The position numbers and the translations under genes are program-made. The notes beneath the pieces are model-generated. The model ran no database searches. It saw only the letters and a list, made by a program, of their open reading frames with translations, and had not been told where the DNA came from. A stretch of DNA of 64,000 nt from Heterocephalus glaber (taxonomy: Eukaryota; Chordata; Mammalia; Rodentia; Bathyergidae): positions 4,786,393-4,850,392 of the forward strand of contig NW_004624854.1 in the NCBI RefSeq assembly GCF_000247695.1, in the 5' to 3' direction. Every line of letters starts with the position of its first letter. Within the stretch, counting starts at the first letter, position 1. Below, in pieces: positions 36,966-50,260 of the stretch.

Positions 36966-39179
36966 AAAAGGCACTGTACTTTTCTTTTTATACATCTAAA
37001 CCCAAAGAAATCCTAACAGAAGAAAGATGCTGTGCCAGGGCATGACATACATCAGAGAACAGGATAGAATTATCTTTAAAATTATCTATTATTTTTGTAA
37101 GAATATTGTATCAGCATTTAATTTCTCACACCCTGCACATAAGTAGCCACACTGCTTTCTTTAGGCTACATCACTATAAAGGCTATTTCTATGAGCTATA
37201 AAAATAGTAGTAATGTCATCCTGAATGAATCATTTTAAGATGACTTTTGTTCTGGAACAGCAAGATCATAAAGCATCAAGTAAAAAGCTCAAAAGTCAGG
37301 GGTTAAAGAGGCATAAAAACTTTTTTCAGCCATACCAGTTTTCAAAACACTGACCCGAGACCTTGTTCTATCTCACAACCTCCGTGTATACCAGGGCTCT
37401 CGATCTTTTTTAATGGGTCACAAAAATATATATCTTGACAGCCCAATGTCACCACTAAAAAGGGACAAAAGTCACAGTGTTTGAATGTTTTGTGCATATA
37501 CATAATGGTTTACATGTGTTATAAAGTTTCAAAAACTGATAGAAATTCCTGCACAATTAGCTAAGAAACTCCTTGGCTTCGCCACTAGATTTAATAAGCA
37601 AAGCTTTTTACTTGAAAATTTCCCATGCTAGTTATAGAACATAATCCAAAACTTAAGGGGAAGTCTTCCTTTGAGATTTTAGACGTTTTATTTGTATGCC
37701 TCGAGTGCCTGACTACTGTATTATCATATCAGTGGAGATCCTCCAGCCTGCCTGGCCCCAGGTCACCCACTGGCTGAGAGTTACTCACTGGAATTAAGAA
37801 AGTTTCCTGTGGCTGGACTTACAGGAAGGTGGACTGGGCTGAGCGGCGACTCCCTTTTGAAGGTGGATCACAAAAACCCAGGTAGTACACACAGGCATTA
37901 GGAAGCAGAGACAACTATCCCAGGAAGGAAAAGAACTGGGCTTAAGACTGGAAAACAGCATGGAGGAAACATCTGCTTTGGGGACCTGGAAGCCACTCTC
38001 TGGAGTTTCATAGTAATACCCCTGAGCCTGGGCAGCTGGGGACTTCCTTCTGAAAACTTCCAAGAAAACAGTGCCTACAAAAGGCCGAGGCAGAACAAAG
38101 CAGCACAGGGGGAAAGTACTCTCCTCTTGCCTGGGCTTGGCAAGAGGTCCAAAGCAGAGACTAACTCCACTTCCTTATCAGCCTTTGCTACTGGGGGGGG
38201 GCCTTATCTCACCAATTAAGGAAAGCGGAATGGCTCCTGCTGCCCTGACTGGATCCCTTAATAACTCAAGCAAAAATATTTAGGGCCAGGGCAAGGGCAC
38301 CCACAAGGACACAGGTCCCCAGGTGTTCACAGCCACACAGGCAGGAAGAGGCCAAGCCTCTTGTCTCGTCACTGGGTGGCCCTGGGTTCAAGAACAGGAG
38401 GAGCTGTCCTGGAGAAGCCTCAGCTCTAATGAATCAATGAGTCCCCAAAGGGAAGGGAAGCAGAGGGTAATAAACACATCAGCAAACTCCTAAAGACATT
38501 TAGAAAAGGAAAACATGGCTCTTACTGAGAGAAATTTATCACATAAAGCTGGAAAATCTAAACCCCGAAGCACAGGCGCGGGCAGGAGGCAGGAGGAAGC
38601 AGGGAGCCCAGAGGAAATCATGTTATTTCCCCTGTCCAGAAATGAACAAAACACACCTGCTTTGGGGACAAGAACAGAGAGACAGTTGGGGCTCTTGATT
38701 CAGATTCAAAGAGCCCTCAATGTATTTTTAGTATTTCTTGCAACAAAAGAATTCTAACAATCATCTTTTATTACTTAACTCGCATTAAAATAATTATGCA
38801 GAGTCCACAAGAACAGCTTTTCCAATGCAAGGTAAGTACAATTTAAACTAATCTCTGACACAAATGTTCCAAAACTTTTCTTCTGGCTAGATGTGTCATT
38901 TTAATTAATTTCACAGTCCATTTTTATGACTTTAATATAGGCAACTAAGTCCTGGAAACACTTAACCAGAGAAAGTTATTCCAAAGGCCTTCTTAATGAC
39001 CCACTGGACTCAGGGCTAACCTGACAGCTGGGCTGATTAAAGTAAAAACAATGATTTCAAGCTCTCAAAATGCTAATATTTTTCACAGATGTTCCTTACG
39101 GATTTGAAACCCTTTTAAAAGCGCTACCTTATATGCCACTTTGTATATTGATGAGAGAAATTCTGAGAGGTGCTAAATT

Positions 39180-39257
39180 TTTTTTTTTTGGATTGAACTT
39201 GGGTCCTCGTGCTTGCGAAGCAGGCGGCGGAAACACTGAGCTAAATTCCCTGCCCCA
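39180..39257 (-). repeat. ID SINE, antisense
   Basis: On the minus strand: ggggcagggaatttagctcag, gcctgcttcgcaagcacgag, gacccaagttcaatcc and a tail of A bases. Flanking ctaaattt/gtaaattt is an imperfect duplication. Several differences from the shared ID sequence. Confidence 0.85.
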
Positions 39258-40470
39258 ATGTGGTAAATTTAACTAGAAGGGCCAGAGGGTGGGACAGATA
39301 AGAAATTAATCAGCTAATAGCTGCCAGCCAACCCAACAAAACACTACATTCCTGGGTGTGGGTCCAAACCTTGACTGGAACCCCAGCCCAGCAGGCCCTG
39401 TGGACATCTTCTTAACATCAACAAGTACTTTTCCTGTGGACTGTCCGCCTACCCCTAACAGCCCATGTGACCCTTCTCTCTTATCTACAACCAGTGTACA
39501 TTCCATGTAAATGACATGTGCTTTCCCTCCCCAAATTTTCATTGCAAAAGTGTTCTTGGCTTAGCAAAAGCTCCATGGACCTGTTTCCCACCACTCATCA
39601 GCTGAGCTGCTGGTAAATGTGGGCGCTTGTCCCGAGATTGGTCCTTTTCTGGCTACCTCTGGAATGCCTCCAGAAAGCCTTGTACTTCGGACTCCCTCAG
39701 ACTCAAGAGCTTTGGTTTAGCAGGGTCTTCTGCTTTGTTTACCTTTGAAATGCAGATTCTAACCTAAGTTACTTCACATCCACATCTCAAACAGACTGTT
39801 CGGTACAGGGAACCGTCAGGATGACAACATTCAAATGTAAGCTGCTCTGCACTGTCTAAGTCTGATGGTCCCAAGCACCTGCCAGGGTCACAAGATGCGG
39901 TGATGTGGACAGCACCACAGCTTCCATCTAGAAGGTGGGACACAGGCCAGCCACAAGGAGCAGAAAGACGTGCAGAGATCCGGCTGTGGTCCCCACAGAA
40001 ACACCGGAAAGAGAGGCACTTGCACTAGGAACTGGGATTCCAAAGACACACCGCTTTGCTTTTTAAAAATGCACAAAGAAAAGGGAGCCCAGTAGTGAAA
40101 AGTTACCTTTTCACACTTCCATTTGTGCTTTAAGCCTCATGAAACTGTGCAGAGGATGTTTACAAGAGGCCTGCACAGTGTGTGAAGTGCAGCAGGCGCT
40201 CAAGAAAAGACTGAAAGGCCAGCTAGGACTGAACCTGCGAGTTTACCTTTACCAAATCAAGGTCCCAAATCTATTCATCACACGGGAGAACCAGAGAAGC
40301 AGCCATTTCATACAGTGGCTGCAAAATTCAATTAAATCAAACACTAATGCAATGCCTGAGTATAAATACATGTACATACATGCATAATATGGAGACCACT
40401 GTGTGTACGCTACAGCACGTCTAGGTTTGTGTATTATTGTGGAGAAAGGAAGAAAGATTGGCAAAATCCA

Positions 40471-40508
40471 ATGACGATAATGATGATGATGGTGATGGTG
40501 ATGATGAC
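40471..40508. repeat. (GAT)n microsatellite
   Basis: About twelve trinucleotides of the atgatgatggtgatggtgat type with a few G for A changes. Confidence 0.95.
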
Positions 40509-40935
40509 CTGTTCAAATAAGGATTGCAAATGCAGGACACCGACACACTGTCGAAACCCTTATTCTAGATTATCAGATAGAAAATAAGTTCCATTACAAC
40601 ACAGCCAAATCCATGTCTCACATTTAAAGAGAAAATCAGTTCCTTGGAGGAGGGGATGGGAGAGGGGTTGAGAGAACTGTGATTCAGACCACTGAGAAAG
40701 AGGATCTCTCAGAGATGAGCAGGGCCCGGTTCTCAAAGAGGACCACACGTGGTCAAGACGGGGCTTCTCCTCATATGGACATGTCTTCCAGTGGCTTCTC
40801 ATTACCTAGGAAGGAGCTCAACAATATGGTATGTTCTGTACATTTTCTAGTTTCTATCTTTAGGTTTCTTGGGGAAATGTGTTAAAGCATCTACATAGGA
40901 AAAATAGCTTCCAAACGGCCACATAAGAATGAGTG

Positions 40936-41358
40936 TGTTGGTCAGCTTTGTGTTGCCAAGGCAAAATATGTGAGAAAGTGAACTTAGAGGAAGAAAGGTC
41001 TATTTCTACTCACTGTTTCTGAGGTAATAAGTGGACTGATTCCATTGCTGCGGGTCTGGGATCAAGTGGTGGAAGGGTGGAGTGGAGCAAAGCTACTCAT
41101 CTCCTGGAAGCTGGGAAGCAGAGAGAGGGAAAGAACCAGAGCCAGCAAGTGCTGACTGGCTTTCTCCTTCTTCCGTTTTGTCCTATCAAGCCACGGGAGG
41201 GTGCTGCCCACATTCAGGGTGGGTCTCTGCCCTTGGCTTCCTCTCCCATATGTCATCTGTAGAAACATTCCCCACAGACATACCCTTAAGTGTTCTTTAC
41301 TGATGTCTTAGATATTTCTTAATCCAATCCAGCTGACAATCAAGATCAACCATCACAA
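40936..41358 (-). repeat. LTR of an ERVL/MaLR-type element (copy 2), antisense
   Basis: Read on the minus strand: ttgattgtcagctggattgg, gtaaagaacacttaagggt, a middle with ttccctctctctgcttcccag and ctccacccttccaccac, and an end cttggcaacacaaagctgacc. The agtaaag(c/a)acactt and ccacnnttccaccac blocks match the LTR at 11890-12222, in the opposite orientation. Confidence 0.55.
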
Positions 41359-43997
41359 TGAGTCAACCAAAAACATGGATAACCACTCTGCCCGCAGCTG
41401 TCCTTCCCAGAGTTATCTTAAAACAAAAACAGGTCCTCTTTACCTCCTTTTCAAGTTTCCCTGGCTTTCTCTATTCCTCCAGAGCCTGGCCAGGGACAAT
41501 TAAACAGCAAGTTATACTACTGCTAGAGAGGGCTAGTGGTGCCACACAGAAAGTGCCTGATACACAGGGTTTCCATCAACTCTTGCATGGTTCTATCATA
41601 CAGAAAGTACAGCTCCAAAATAAACCCAAAATATACACTCAAATCACCTTCAGGAAAGCTTCTGCAGTCACACCCATGAGTCTGCAAAGTAGTCACAGGA
41701 AAACGTTACAGGGTAGAAATACACATACTGGCTTACATGCACATTTGAGTGAAAAGCAGCACCTGCATCTGGAAGTAAGCAGTTAATATTCACCACTGCA
41801 TGTGTGTGGGAGAAAAAGGCATTGGATAAAAGACCCTGGCCTTTAAGACCACTGAAATTTCAGAAACCACCTAGCCACTTACACCAACATTAACAATTCG
41901 AGAATGAAGGAAATCCTGACAACTAGCAAGGATCCTCATACAACAGTGGGGGGTAGATGAGACCCCCAGTGAGCACAGACTTGTGCCCTGACACACCCTG
42001 GAGGTGGACACCGTGTCTCCAGAAGCTGGGCTGAGTACCCACTTAGGTCTTTATTCCAGAACACAGGCTCAATGCAAGCTTTTATCTTCGACATGAAAGC
42101 TCCCCTTTATGTGCCTCCAGAGAGATTTCTGGACAACAAGAGAGGTCAAAACCATGCAAGCCATCCTCATGCAGAACCCCATCTTAAGCAGCTCCATTTC
42201 TCACTTGTGTGTCAAGAACCCTAAGCAAGCAAAACCCTCACCACAGCTGGCCAGCTTCCTGGCTTTCTGGCTTGTATCCCTAACACACTCTAGAAGTCCC
42301 CTGCCTACTTCCCTACAAAATCCAATGTACACATCTCACCTACCCTTAGCATGTGGTACTGTAAGTTTGGGAGATATTTTCGTTTACAGCCTCCCTTGAG
42401 CACAGGAATTACCGTCACCATCCAAGTGCCTAGCACAGTGCACAAGGCTCAGGGCACAGTGACAAAATGAATCCTAACACTGTCTTCTAGTCATGTAAAA
42501 AAAGAGATAAAATTAATGTATGGCATTTTCAAAATCTATGTGTACTCAGCAATTCTGATTATTTATACATGACCAAATAAAGAAGAAATCAAAGGAAATA
42601 TTAAGGGGTTCGTACGTATGTGTACATTCATAGGTTTAGAAACAGCTCTATGGAATTTAAATACTTGAAAAAAAGTTTTAAAAGAAATGAGCCTCTATTT
42701 TATACTTTAGCTAAAATTCTTCAGTTAAGTGAATTTTAGGATTGAGCAATTCTCCCTAATTTGAAGACAAAGGCAAAGAGTCACATAAAATCCACTTTGT
42801 AAAGGCAGTCAAAGTATAGTCACATCCACACTAGCAAGACAATATCCTGGGACCTTGCCTTTCTTGCCTAAGGGCAAAGGTAACAAGAGCTACCTTCAGA
42901 GCTGGCTAAGGAGGATATCCTCCTGCTCCTACCTTTTCTGGAGCCCCAGCTGCTAGAGGCTCTTCTAAAACAAAACAAAAATGTGTAGTCACTTCTCTTA
43001 AACAAATTATCTCTTTTATCTCAATGTTCTTCTTGGCCCGGAAGCCAATATTTATCAAGTGCCTACAACCAGCCAGGAACTGTGCCCAGCAGGGGGAGGA
43101 GGTGGGGGTGAAGATGATGCTGTCTCTGCCCTTTGAGCCTGGAGTTCAAGGGTCTCCCTCCCTCGTGCCCCGGAGAGCCACCTAGCGTAGCCCCCTTCCG
43201 GCCTCCCCAGCAGCAGACCTCTGTGGCGGAGGACGCGAATTCCGGTGTTCTGAATTTATGTTCAGTGCCAGGTTTTTGCACCAAGGAAATCACTGGGAGG
43301 CGCAGAAGAGGGACACGCAAAATGTTCACTGGACAAGGAACCAGTGCGTCATCCAGGTCTCTACACATTTAATCTGTACACTGGGAATCCCTCGGAGACT
43401 GCCCAGAAGAGCTACGCTGGCCCCTCCGCCCCACTCCTGAGAGTGGAATCCTCTCACTTTAGGCTGGGTCCCGCAGTGGTCTGTCCAAGGGAACCCAGGC
43501 CTGAGCTTTCTGCAGCCAGCCTGGTGGCTGGGAAGACATCTAAGGATCTAAACAGAGCCAAATCACCTCTGGAGACTTTCAGACTGAGCACTCACTGAAG
43601 CAAGACTCCTGCAACTTTCATAAGCAACCCAGCAGGGAATTTTAATTCCTAATTAGTCTATGTCAGTAATTCTAACCTTGTTGCTTAAGAACACACAAAC
43701 CCATGTAACGACGCTCTTCAAATTTGTATCTTCAAATACCTGCGGATAAGAAAATATTAACCACTATAGTAACTCTGCGGCCCCAAAGGACAGGCACCAT
43801 GGCCGTGCCAACAGAATCACCTGCTCAGCACCAGCCACCAATCCCAGCGGAGAGAACTCGCCACTTGTCTCGTGCTCTATGGCCCTCAGCCCTCCAGGGA
43901 TGAAGGGCCACCCATTTCAAACAAGTCTTGATTTGCTTCCTAAATTCTCATAAAACAGTAACACATCAGCCTCATACGCAGTACGTTTTGGATCTGA

Positions 43998-44125
43998 ACT
44001 GAGCATGGTGGTGCCCACTTGTAATCCTAGCAACTCAGAAGGCAGAGCAGGGTGATCACTTGAGCTCAGGAGTTTGAAACCAGCCCAGTTAACAGGATAC
44101 CCCACCCATACACAAATAACTAAAA
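43998..44125 (+). repeat. B1/7SL-related SINE
   Basis: Begins actgagcatggtggtgccc, continues acttgtaatcctagcaactc, gatcacttgagctcagg and agtttgaaaccagcccagtt, then decays. A 7SL RNA-derived SINE left part. Confidence 0.75.
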
Positions 44126-44171
44126 TTAAGGATCCGTCTTTTATTGACAACAGAGTATGTATACTCTAGGC

Positions 44172-44255
44172 CAGTGATAGTGAACCTTTCAGAGCTTTCA
44201 ATGACACAAACAGCCAGCTGCAGCCAGCACGAGGGCCACAGGTTCGCTACCACGG
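44172..44255. mobile_element. Short nonautonomous hAT-like element with inverted repeats
   Basis: An 84 bp unit starts cagtgatagtgaacct and ends aggttcgctaccacgg; read outward these are inverted copies differing at 3 of 16 positions. It is flanked by ctctaggc and cgctagac, 6 of 8 matching bases, compatible with the 8 bp target duplication of hAT elements. The CAGnGATnGnGAACCT end type is one I associate with short hAT transposons in vertebrates. No transposase is present. Confidence 0.6.
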
Positions 44256-45325
44256 CGCTAGACCCTTATCAGAGAACTACACTTCCAGTGGTCTGCAGGT
44301 TCCTTTTAGTTCAAAGCCAATTATGAGAAAAAGGAAAACAAAGCTACAAAACTGTCTCAGAATTAGAAAGCACCCGAAGGAAAGGCTGGAACTGATCTGC
44401 TCTTTGTATTTCTCAATCAAGTCAAGCCGTCATCAAGCCGCCCTTGCCCCAGTGGGCCTCATCCTGGGATGCACACTGGAATCCACAGGGGACCCTCAGG
44501 AGCTGTGTCCACGCCACACCCTGCAGGCTCTGAGGGATTCTGCGGCCCACAGTGACAGCCACCGACTGAAACTTCTACCCTTGCTTTCCCTCTGCTTCCA
44601 CTTGGTGACCCAGGCAGCAGCTTTACGAAATTCGCTGCTTCCTACAGGGAGGTATTGGGAGACAGTGCTCACTAGGGCATCCTGCACATCCTAAGTTCCA
44701 CAACAGGAATCTCTTTACACCTGGAACTGGCAAGGGAAATTTTGTCTCCCTTGAGCCAGCGGTGCACTTTGATCTCACACGCAAAGAAACAACTTTGTAA
44801 CTGGTCTTTCCCTCTCTGCTTTGACTATCAGGAAATGAAAAGTCCTCTGTCAATAGCTAGAGAGGACTTCATAATATTAACTATCACGTGGCTCTCATCT
44901 GCAGTTACCTTGGCTCTAACTTTTAAAGGCTACTCTTTATTTTCCTATATTAACCGTGAAGCAGTGAGCTGCCTCCAGTCAAGTATGAATGTGAGAAGCT
45001 AGAATAGCAACTCAGAACAAATAATGCAGTTGGCCATGACTAAAATCCATGCACACATGAAGAGCTTTTGCTTGAGGAAGGAAGGGCAGATGGTGGAGGG
45101 AGGACAGATGGACACACGGATGAATGGATTGATGTGCCTCTCAATATACAAGCCCTCTTATATGGAAAGAAAGAAAATTTCCCAGAAGCCATGTGCCTTC
45201 ATTTATTCACTTAAAAGCTCAACATTCAAAACTATTAATAGGAGTAGGAAAATTTCCTGTACGTGGACATACATAGGTTTAGCAGAGTTTAAAAGACTAT
45301 GATTTAAAAATTATAGCACTGCTCA

Positions 45326-45414
45326 GGGCTGGGGATTCAGCTCAGTGGTTCCACCTCCTGCCCCAAAAGTGCAAAGACCCAAGTTTGATCCCTGGCGCAA
45401 AAAAAAAAAAAAAA
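45326..45414 (+). repeat. ID SINE
   Basis: Reads gggctggggattcagctcagt, gccccaaaagtgcaaagacc, agtttgatccctggcgc and a 16-base A tail. Flanking atagcactgct and gtaacactgct look like a diverged target duplication. Confidence 0.88.
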
Positions 45415-47537
45415 TTTGTAACACTGCTAAATCAAGAGGAACTTCAAAAACCTATTGCCCTGACTCACATTATGGAAACAGGAAGTCTTAATGCATGACT
45501 AATAAGATGTATCCTATATGTAACTCAAATTATTTGCATTTTAAATATATTTCTATGCTTTATCCCCTAATCCATTGCCCAACCACCTGAAGCATCCTGA
45601 CCTCTCTTACCATAAGCAATAACGTTATCCTTTCTTAAGAAAAATTTTTTTCTGCAATCCTTTCTAAAAGTTTTGCTTTTTCATCTTCCATCTTTAACTA
45701 CATCCATATTTGGAAAAGAAAGTTTAATTAAAGTTGATCCTAACACAACTTTAAACTCCTGAGTGTAGAGGAAATTAACTTTTATTTATTCATCACCCAT
45801 CTGGGAAGAGCTGGATCCAAAAAAAATTAAGATTGCACTGGCTTAAGTTTCAAAGCTGGTTGGAATCATTTTGCCAAAATTCCCAATATAAGTGAATATA
45901 TGATGAATAGAGAAGAGATCAGCATCTAATTTTCTGAAAAATCCCAACAGACATACTGGTTCCAAGAAAATCAGTAATATGGGAATTGGACCAAAGAGAG
46001 ATCTACTGCAACAAAACTATCAGCATCTAGGTACATCTTCAACTAACACTACAACATTAACTACTTCTACAAACAAGGGCAAATAAATGCGACACTAATA
46101 AAAGCCTCTGCTCACAATAAACCAAAAAGTCGCTATCGTCTGTGCTAAACAGTAGCTGGAAAGAAAAGAATTAGAAACATGAGAAATGGATGAGTAGTCT
46201 AACTTATGTAGGAATACAGTCAAGATTAAAGAATATGGAAATGCAGTGTGATTGCAGCAGTAAGAAAAAAAGGCTCTGACATACTTTAAGAGTTACATGG
46301 CTAAAGTGTTTAAATTCATGCAAAAGCTTAACATGCTACCCATGGTACCATGCTATCCACAAATTAACAAACAATAACAACCCTACTGAGAGATCTACCA
46401 TGAATGACAGACACACTTTCTAAATCTCATTCCAGTTACCTCTTCCTGAACACAGGGAAGGCTGTACTTCCCGGCATCCTTTACAGTAAGATGGGCTCGG
46501 ATGGCTGTGCCTGGGCAGGGAAGAGGCCTGACCAAGCTCCTTCTTCACCTTCCACAGCAACTGAGCACCATGTTCCAGACATTACAAGGCAAGATAAAAG
46601 CAGTGGGGAAACCCAAGCTCCATGCAGAGGAGAGCCACGTCCCCCGCAACAGACAAACCTTTATCGTGGTTAAGTCTTGCTTGCTATCCAAACATAACAC
46701 TACCTTATTCTAACACACTGTGCCCCTTGTACTTCCCTACTAGACCTCAAACACTCAAGACAATAACCTTGTCTTTTATCTATGACATGATAGGTGGGAA
46801 TTTTGTTAGCAGTCAGCACGAGATAGCTGAACACTAAAAATAAATATTTCTGAATACCTACCATGGAACTTAAACGAGGTTTACAAAGTGAGGTGTAGGC
46901 AACTCAGGACACGTTCAACATGGGCCACTAGTGTATGAATTTAAAGTATCAGAATTTCTGTTCATTTTTTTTATTCATCAATTTTTTTGAAGTTTTAATA
47001 CCTGTTTTATGTATGTTTCATAAGGTACACAGACATTACGACAGTTACCTGGAGGTAACCACAAACAAGCAACATCCTGGGTGGACTTCAAAGACCACTG
47101 ACCTTGAGGTGACAGAGTGAGTACAATGCTTCGCCCTTGCTTAAAGATTCTCACTCTCATAAGGTCCGACACTCAGACAGGAAACTGTGAAATACATAAG
47201 ACAGTGTACAATAGGACCACATGACTGAGACATAATGACAGAACGGACAGTGTGAGTTAGGACCACTGAGTTAGGACCTCTTCCTTTGGGGAAGAGGCTT
47301 CAAAAGGGAGCTGCGACCCTAGATGCATCTTGAAAGATGGCAGGGCTTGGATAAGTGGCGAGGGAAAGGAGGAGGAATGAAAGAGATGGTGGGATGAAAG
47401 CACCGGGCAGGAAGGGGCCAAGTGAAGTAAAGCTTACAACTCAAAACTAGCTACAAATGTATCTAACTAAATTTCTCTATTTTCACACACAGAATTTAAC
47501 CTAGGACAGACTTTCATTTTTAAAACGGTCTATGCGA

Positions 47538-47620
47538 GGCCGGGGATTTAGCTCAGTGGTTCTGCTGCCTGCCTCGCAAGCGCAAGAACCCAAGTTTGAT
47601 CCCCAGTACCAAAAAAAAAA
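47538..47620 (+). repeat. ID SINE
   Basis: Reads ggccggggatttagctcagtg, ctgcctgcctcgcaagcgc, aagtttgatccccagtacc and an A tail of 10. Flanking ggtctat occurs on both sides, part of a diverged duplication (ggtctatgcg / ggtctattca). Confidence 0.9.
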
Positions 47621-48314
47621 GGTCTATTCAAGATCAATGTCATGTAATGCCAAAGAACAGGTAAAGTCCTAAATACAGGAAATGGTCAAGATTTTAAAGT
47701 TTTAAAATACACTTATGCTACCTAAACTATGCCTACAAGACAAAGTCTGGCATTCACTATCACAGAAGTAACACTGTTAGAATGCAAGTTGTATTATGAA
47801 AGGGAAGCAAATGTTCAAGGCGTTGTATAACATTTTCTATTTGTTTTAGGAACAATGCCTAGCACAGACCCATACACATGTTTCCACACTTCCTCCTTCC
47901 TTATAGTTACGTGCCAGGTAATGAGTAACCAGATAGCGATGACTCATACCATGTAATCCTAAATAGTGACATGTGTTCATTTTAGAATTTAGATCTTTAA
48001 CATCTTTATACTTCAGTAACATTTTCCTTTAATACATTTCTAGGACTTTAGATCAGGCTCTTCATCTTGAATGTCTGTTGCTATCCACAGTGCTATTTAC
48101 ATATGCAAAATACAGGAGTCTCTGCTGTTAATAATGGCCAAAGCAATTATGAATACACAAAGCAGCGGCAGCCTCTGTGGCAACTCGTGAAGGCAGGTGT
48201 ATGAGTATCAGAATACTTCTTCTGAAACCAAAGCAATGGCTTAAAAACCAGCAGTTCCTAAGGAAATGCTCAAGTGCCCTTCCCAACCCATGTTTTATAA
48301 AAATACAGACAACA

Positions 48315-48397
48315 GGGCCAGGGTTTAGCTCAGTGGTTTTGCCGCCTGCTGCGCAAGTGCAAGGACCCGAGTTCGATCCCCAGTACCAAAAAAAAAA
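48315..48397 (+). repeat. ID SINE with target-site duplication
   Basis: Reads gggccagggtttagctcagtg, ttgccgcctgctgcgcaagt, gagttcgatccccagtacc and an A tail. The flanks aaaaatacagacaaca (48299-48314) and aaaaatacagacaata (48398-48413) match at 15 of 16 bases. Confidence 0.9.
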
Positions 48398-49829
48398 AAA
48401 AATACAGACAATAGAAGTTGCCCACAGACCCCTCCAATCCCTTCCGGAAGGTAAAAGTCCATCATGGAAACCATCCAAATCCTCCCTTCTTCCAACCTCC
48501 TTTCTTACTTTTTGTTACTGAGGTGGACTGAAGGGAAAAGAATGGTAGAAAAGACACATTCTAACTTATTACACTATGCTAACATTTTGTGAAATCAGGC
48601 CACGCCATCTATAAGGTTTAGGATATTTCTACTGTACTGTAGGATACTCTATTCAGACCTCACTCTGACCACCCCAGGACCCAGATGTTGGATACGCATT
48701 TCCATAGGGGAGGGTTTCATATGCAAAGCACATGAAGGCAATAAAGGTTGAAATCAGTTTACTTTGTATCGAATGTCCTCCCTCTGAATAACATTTATGA
48801 TTCATCACTAACAGCAACTAGAGATTTGCCATAAAACATAAATGAATTAACATCTGTTTACACTTATAAGTTATTTCAACATTCAGACATTCATCACTCA
48901 TTCACCAAAACACTGAATTTACACACACACACTTTAAGCATATTTAATAAGTCTGAAAATTTCTTCCAGTTGGTGATTGAAATGCAAGATGACAATTTTT
49001 CCAGACATATAAGCTTGTAATTTCAAGTAATGCCCTTCTCCAAGCTCTCCTCCTGTTACTTCAGAGTAGCCTTCATAATCCTTCAATCCACCCAATGACT
49101 CAAGCACACTGGTATTCGAATGTTTTAATAAAATTAAAAAATAGTTCTACATGTAGCTATCATCTCAACTCAAATACATTTTCCCTTTCCTAACACCCTG
49201 GTTTATTATGCCACAGCCAAACCCAGTCTGCTCCTTTATATTCCATAGAGCAAACTACTACATCCAGCGACCTCCTATTTTGAGAATTCCTTCAAGACGC
49301 TGTGCAGGTGGCACCTCCAGAATCTCTGAAGTGATTTTCTGCACTTCCAACTTATTTCCTGTCGTTGTAAGCACAGCTGAGCCCCTGGGTGTGGGTCCCA
49401 TCTGTGGATTCCACAAACAGCAGATTAAAAATACCCTCCAAAAAGTTGTACTGAACATGCAGGCTTTCCCGTGCCATCCTTCCCTAACCAATACAACAGT
49501 GACTTACACAGTATTATACTGTATTAGGCACTATAAAGTATGGAGAGAATTTAAAATAAATGAGAGAATGTGCGCCAGTAACATGCAAAATCTACACCGC
49601 TTTATAGAAGGGAGTGGAACATCAGTAGATGTTGGCGTCCTTGGAAGATTCGGAACCGACAGCCCAGGACACTCCAAGGGCCAACTGCATGATGTAACCT
49701 TACTGTGACACGCCCACAGAGCCACAGCCTGGCCCCACAATGAACAGAAGATCCACGAGGACCAAGCGCCGCCTTCTGCACACAGATCTAACCAACAACG
49801 GCCCCACATCCACTCGTCCTGTCCTCTGT

Positions 49830-50260
49830 GTTCACGGTGTGGGTCCACTGTGCTGGGCACTGCTCTGGTTTCAGGGAGGTGAAGTCACAGGGCGCTGCTC
49901 TCACGGAGATGATTCTACTCTGGGACACAGGGACACGACAGGCAGTGTAACCCACGCAAGGCAAATGCTGGGACGGAAAGTGATCTACGGGGTAATGCGA
50001 GACTGGGAGGGGGGCGGCTGCTGCTTTAGCTGGTGCACTCCGAGCTGTCTCCGAAAACTGGCCTCTTCCTGAGGGAAGACAGCAAGTCAAGCTCTGTAAG
50101 GAGGAAGAGGGATGCCGGGAGTGAATGCATGTCCTGGGAGCTCCGGTGTGGCTATAGGAAGGGGCCGATGAGAAGCAAACGTGCGGGGAGAGGAGCCAAC
50201 TCAAGGCAGGCCCCGCAGGAACCACTCTGAGCAGCAGACCGACAAGCCTGCGGACCCCCT
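49830..50260 (+). repeat. Possible decayed L2-type LINE region
   Basis: tgtgctgggcactgctctgg, ctgctctcacggagatgatt and then a run on to gaggaagagggatgcc follow, loosely, the order of L2 3' sequence. Identity is low and I cannot separate it firmly from GC-rich unique sequence. A 244-codon open frame on the minus strand across this region has no recognisable domain. Confidence 0.35.

Noticed and set aside
37383..37580. accagggctctcgatctttt followed by gggtcacaaaa, resembling a hAT end
   Set aside because: Only one terminus looks like a transposon end; no matching inverted repeat or target duplication could be found.
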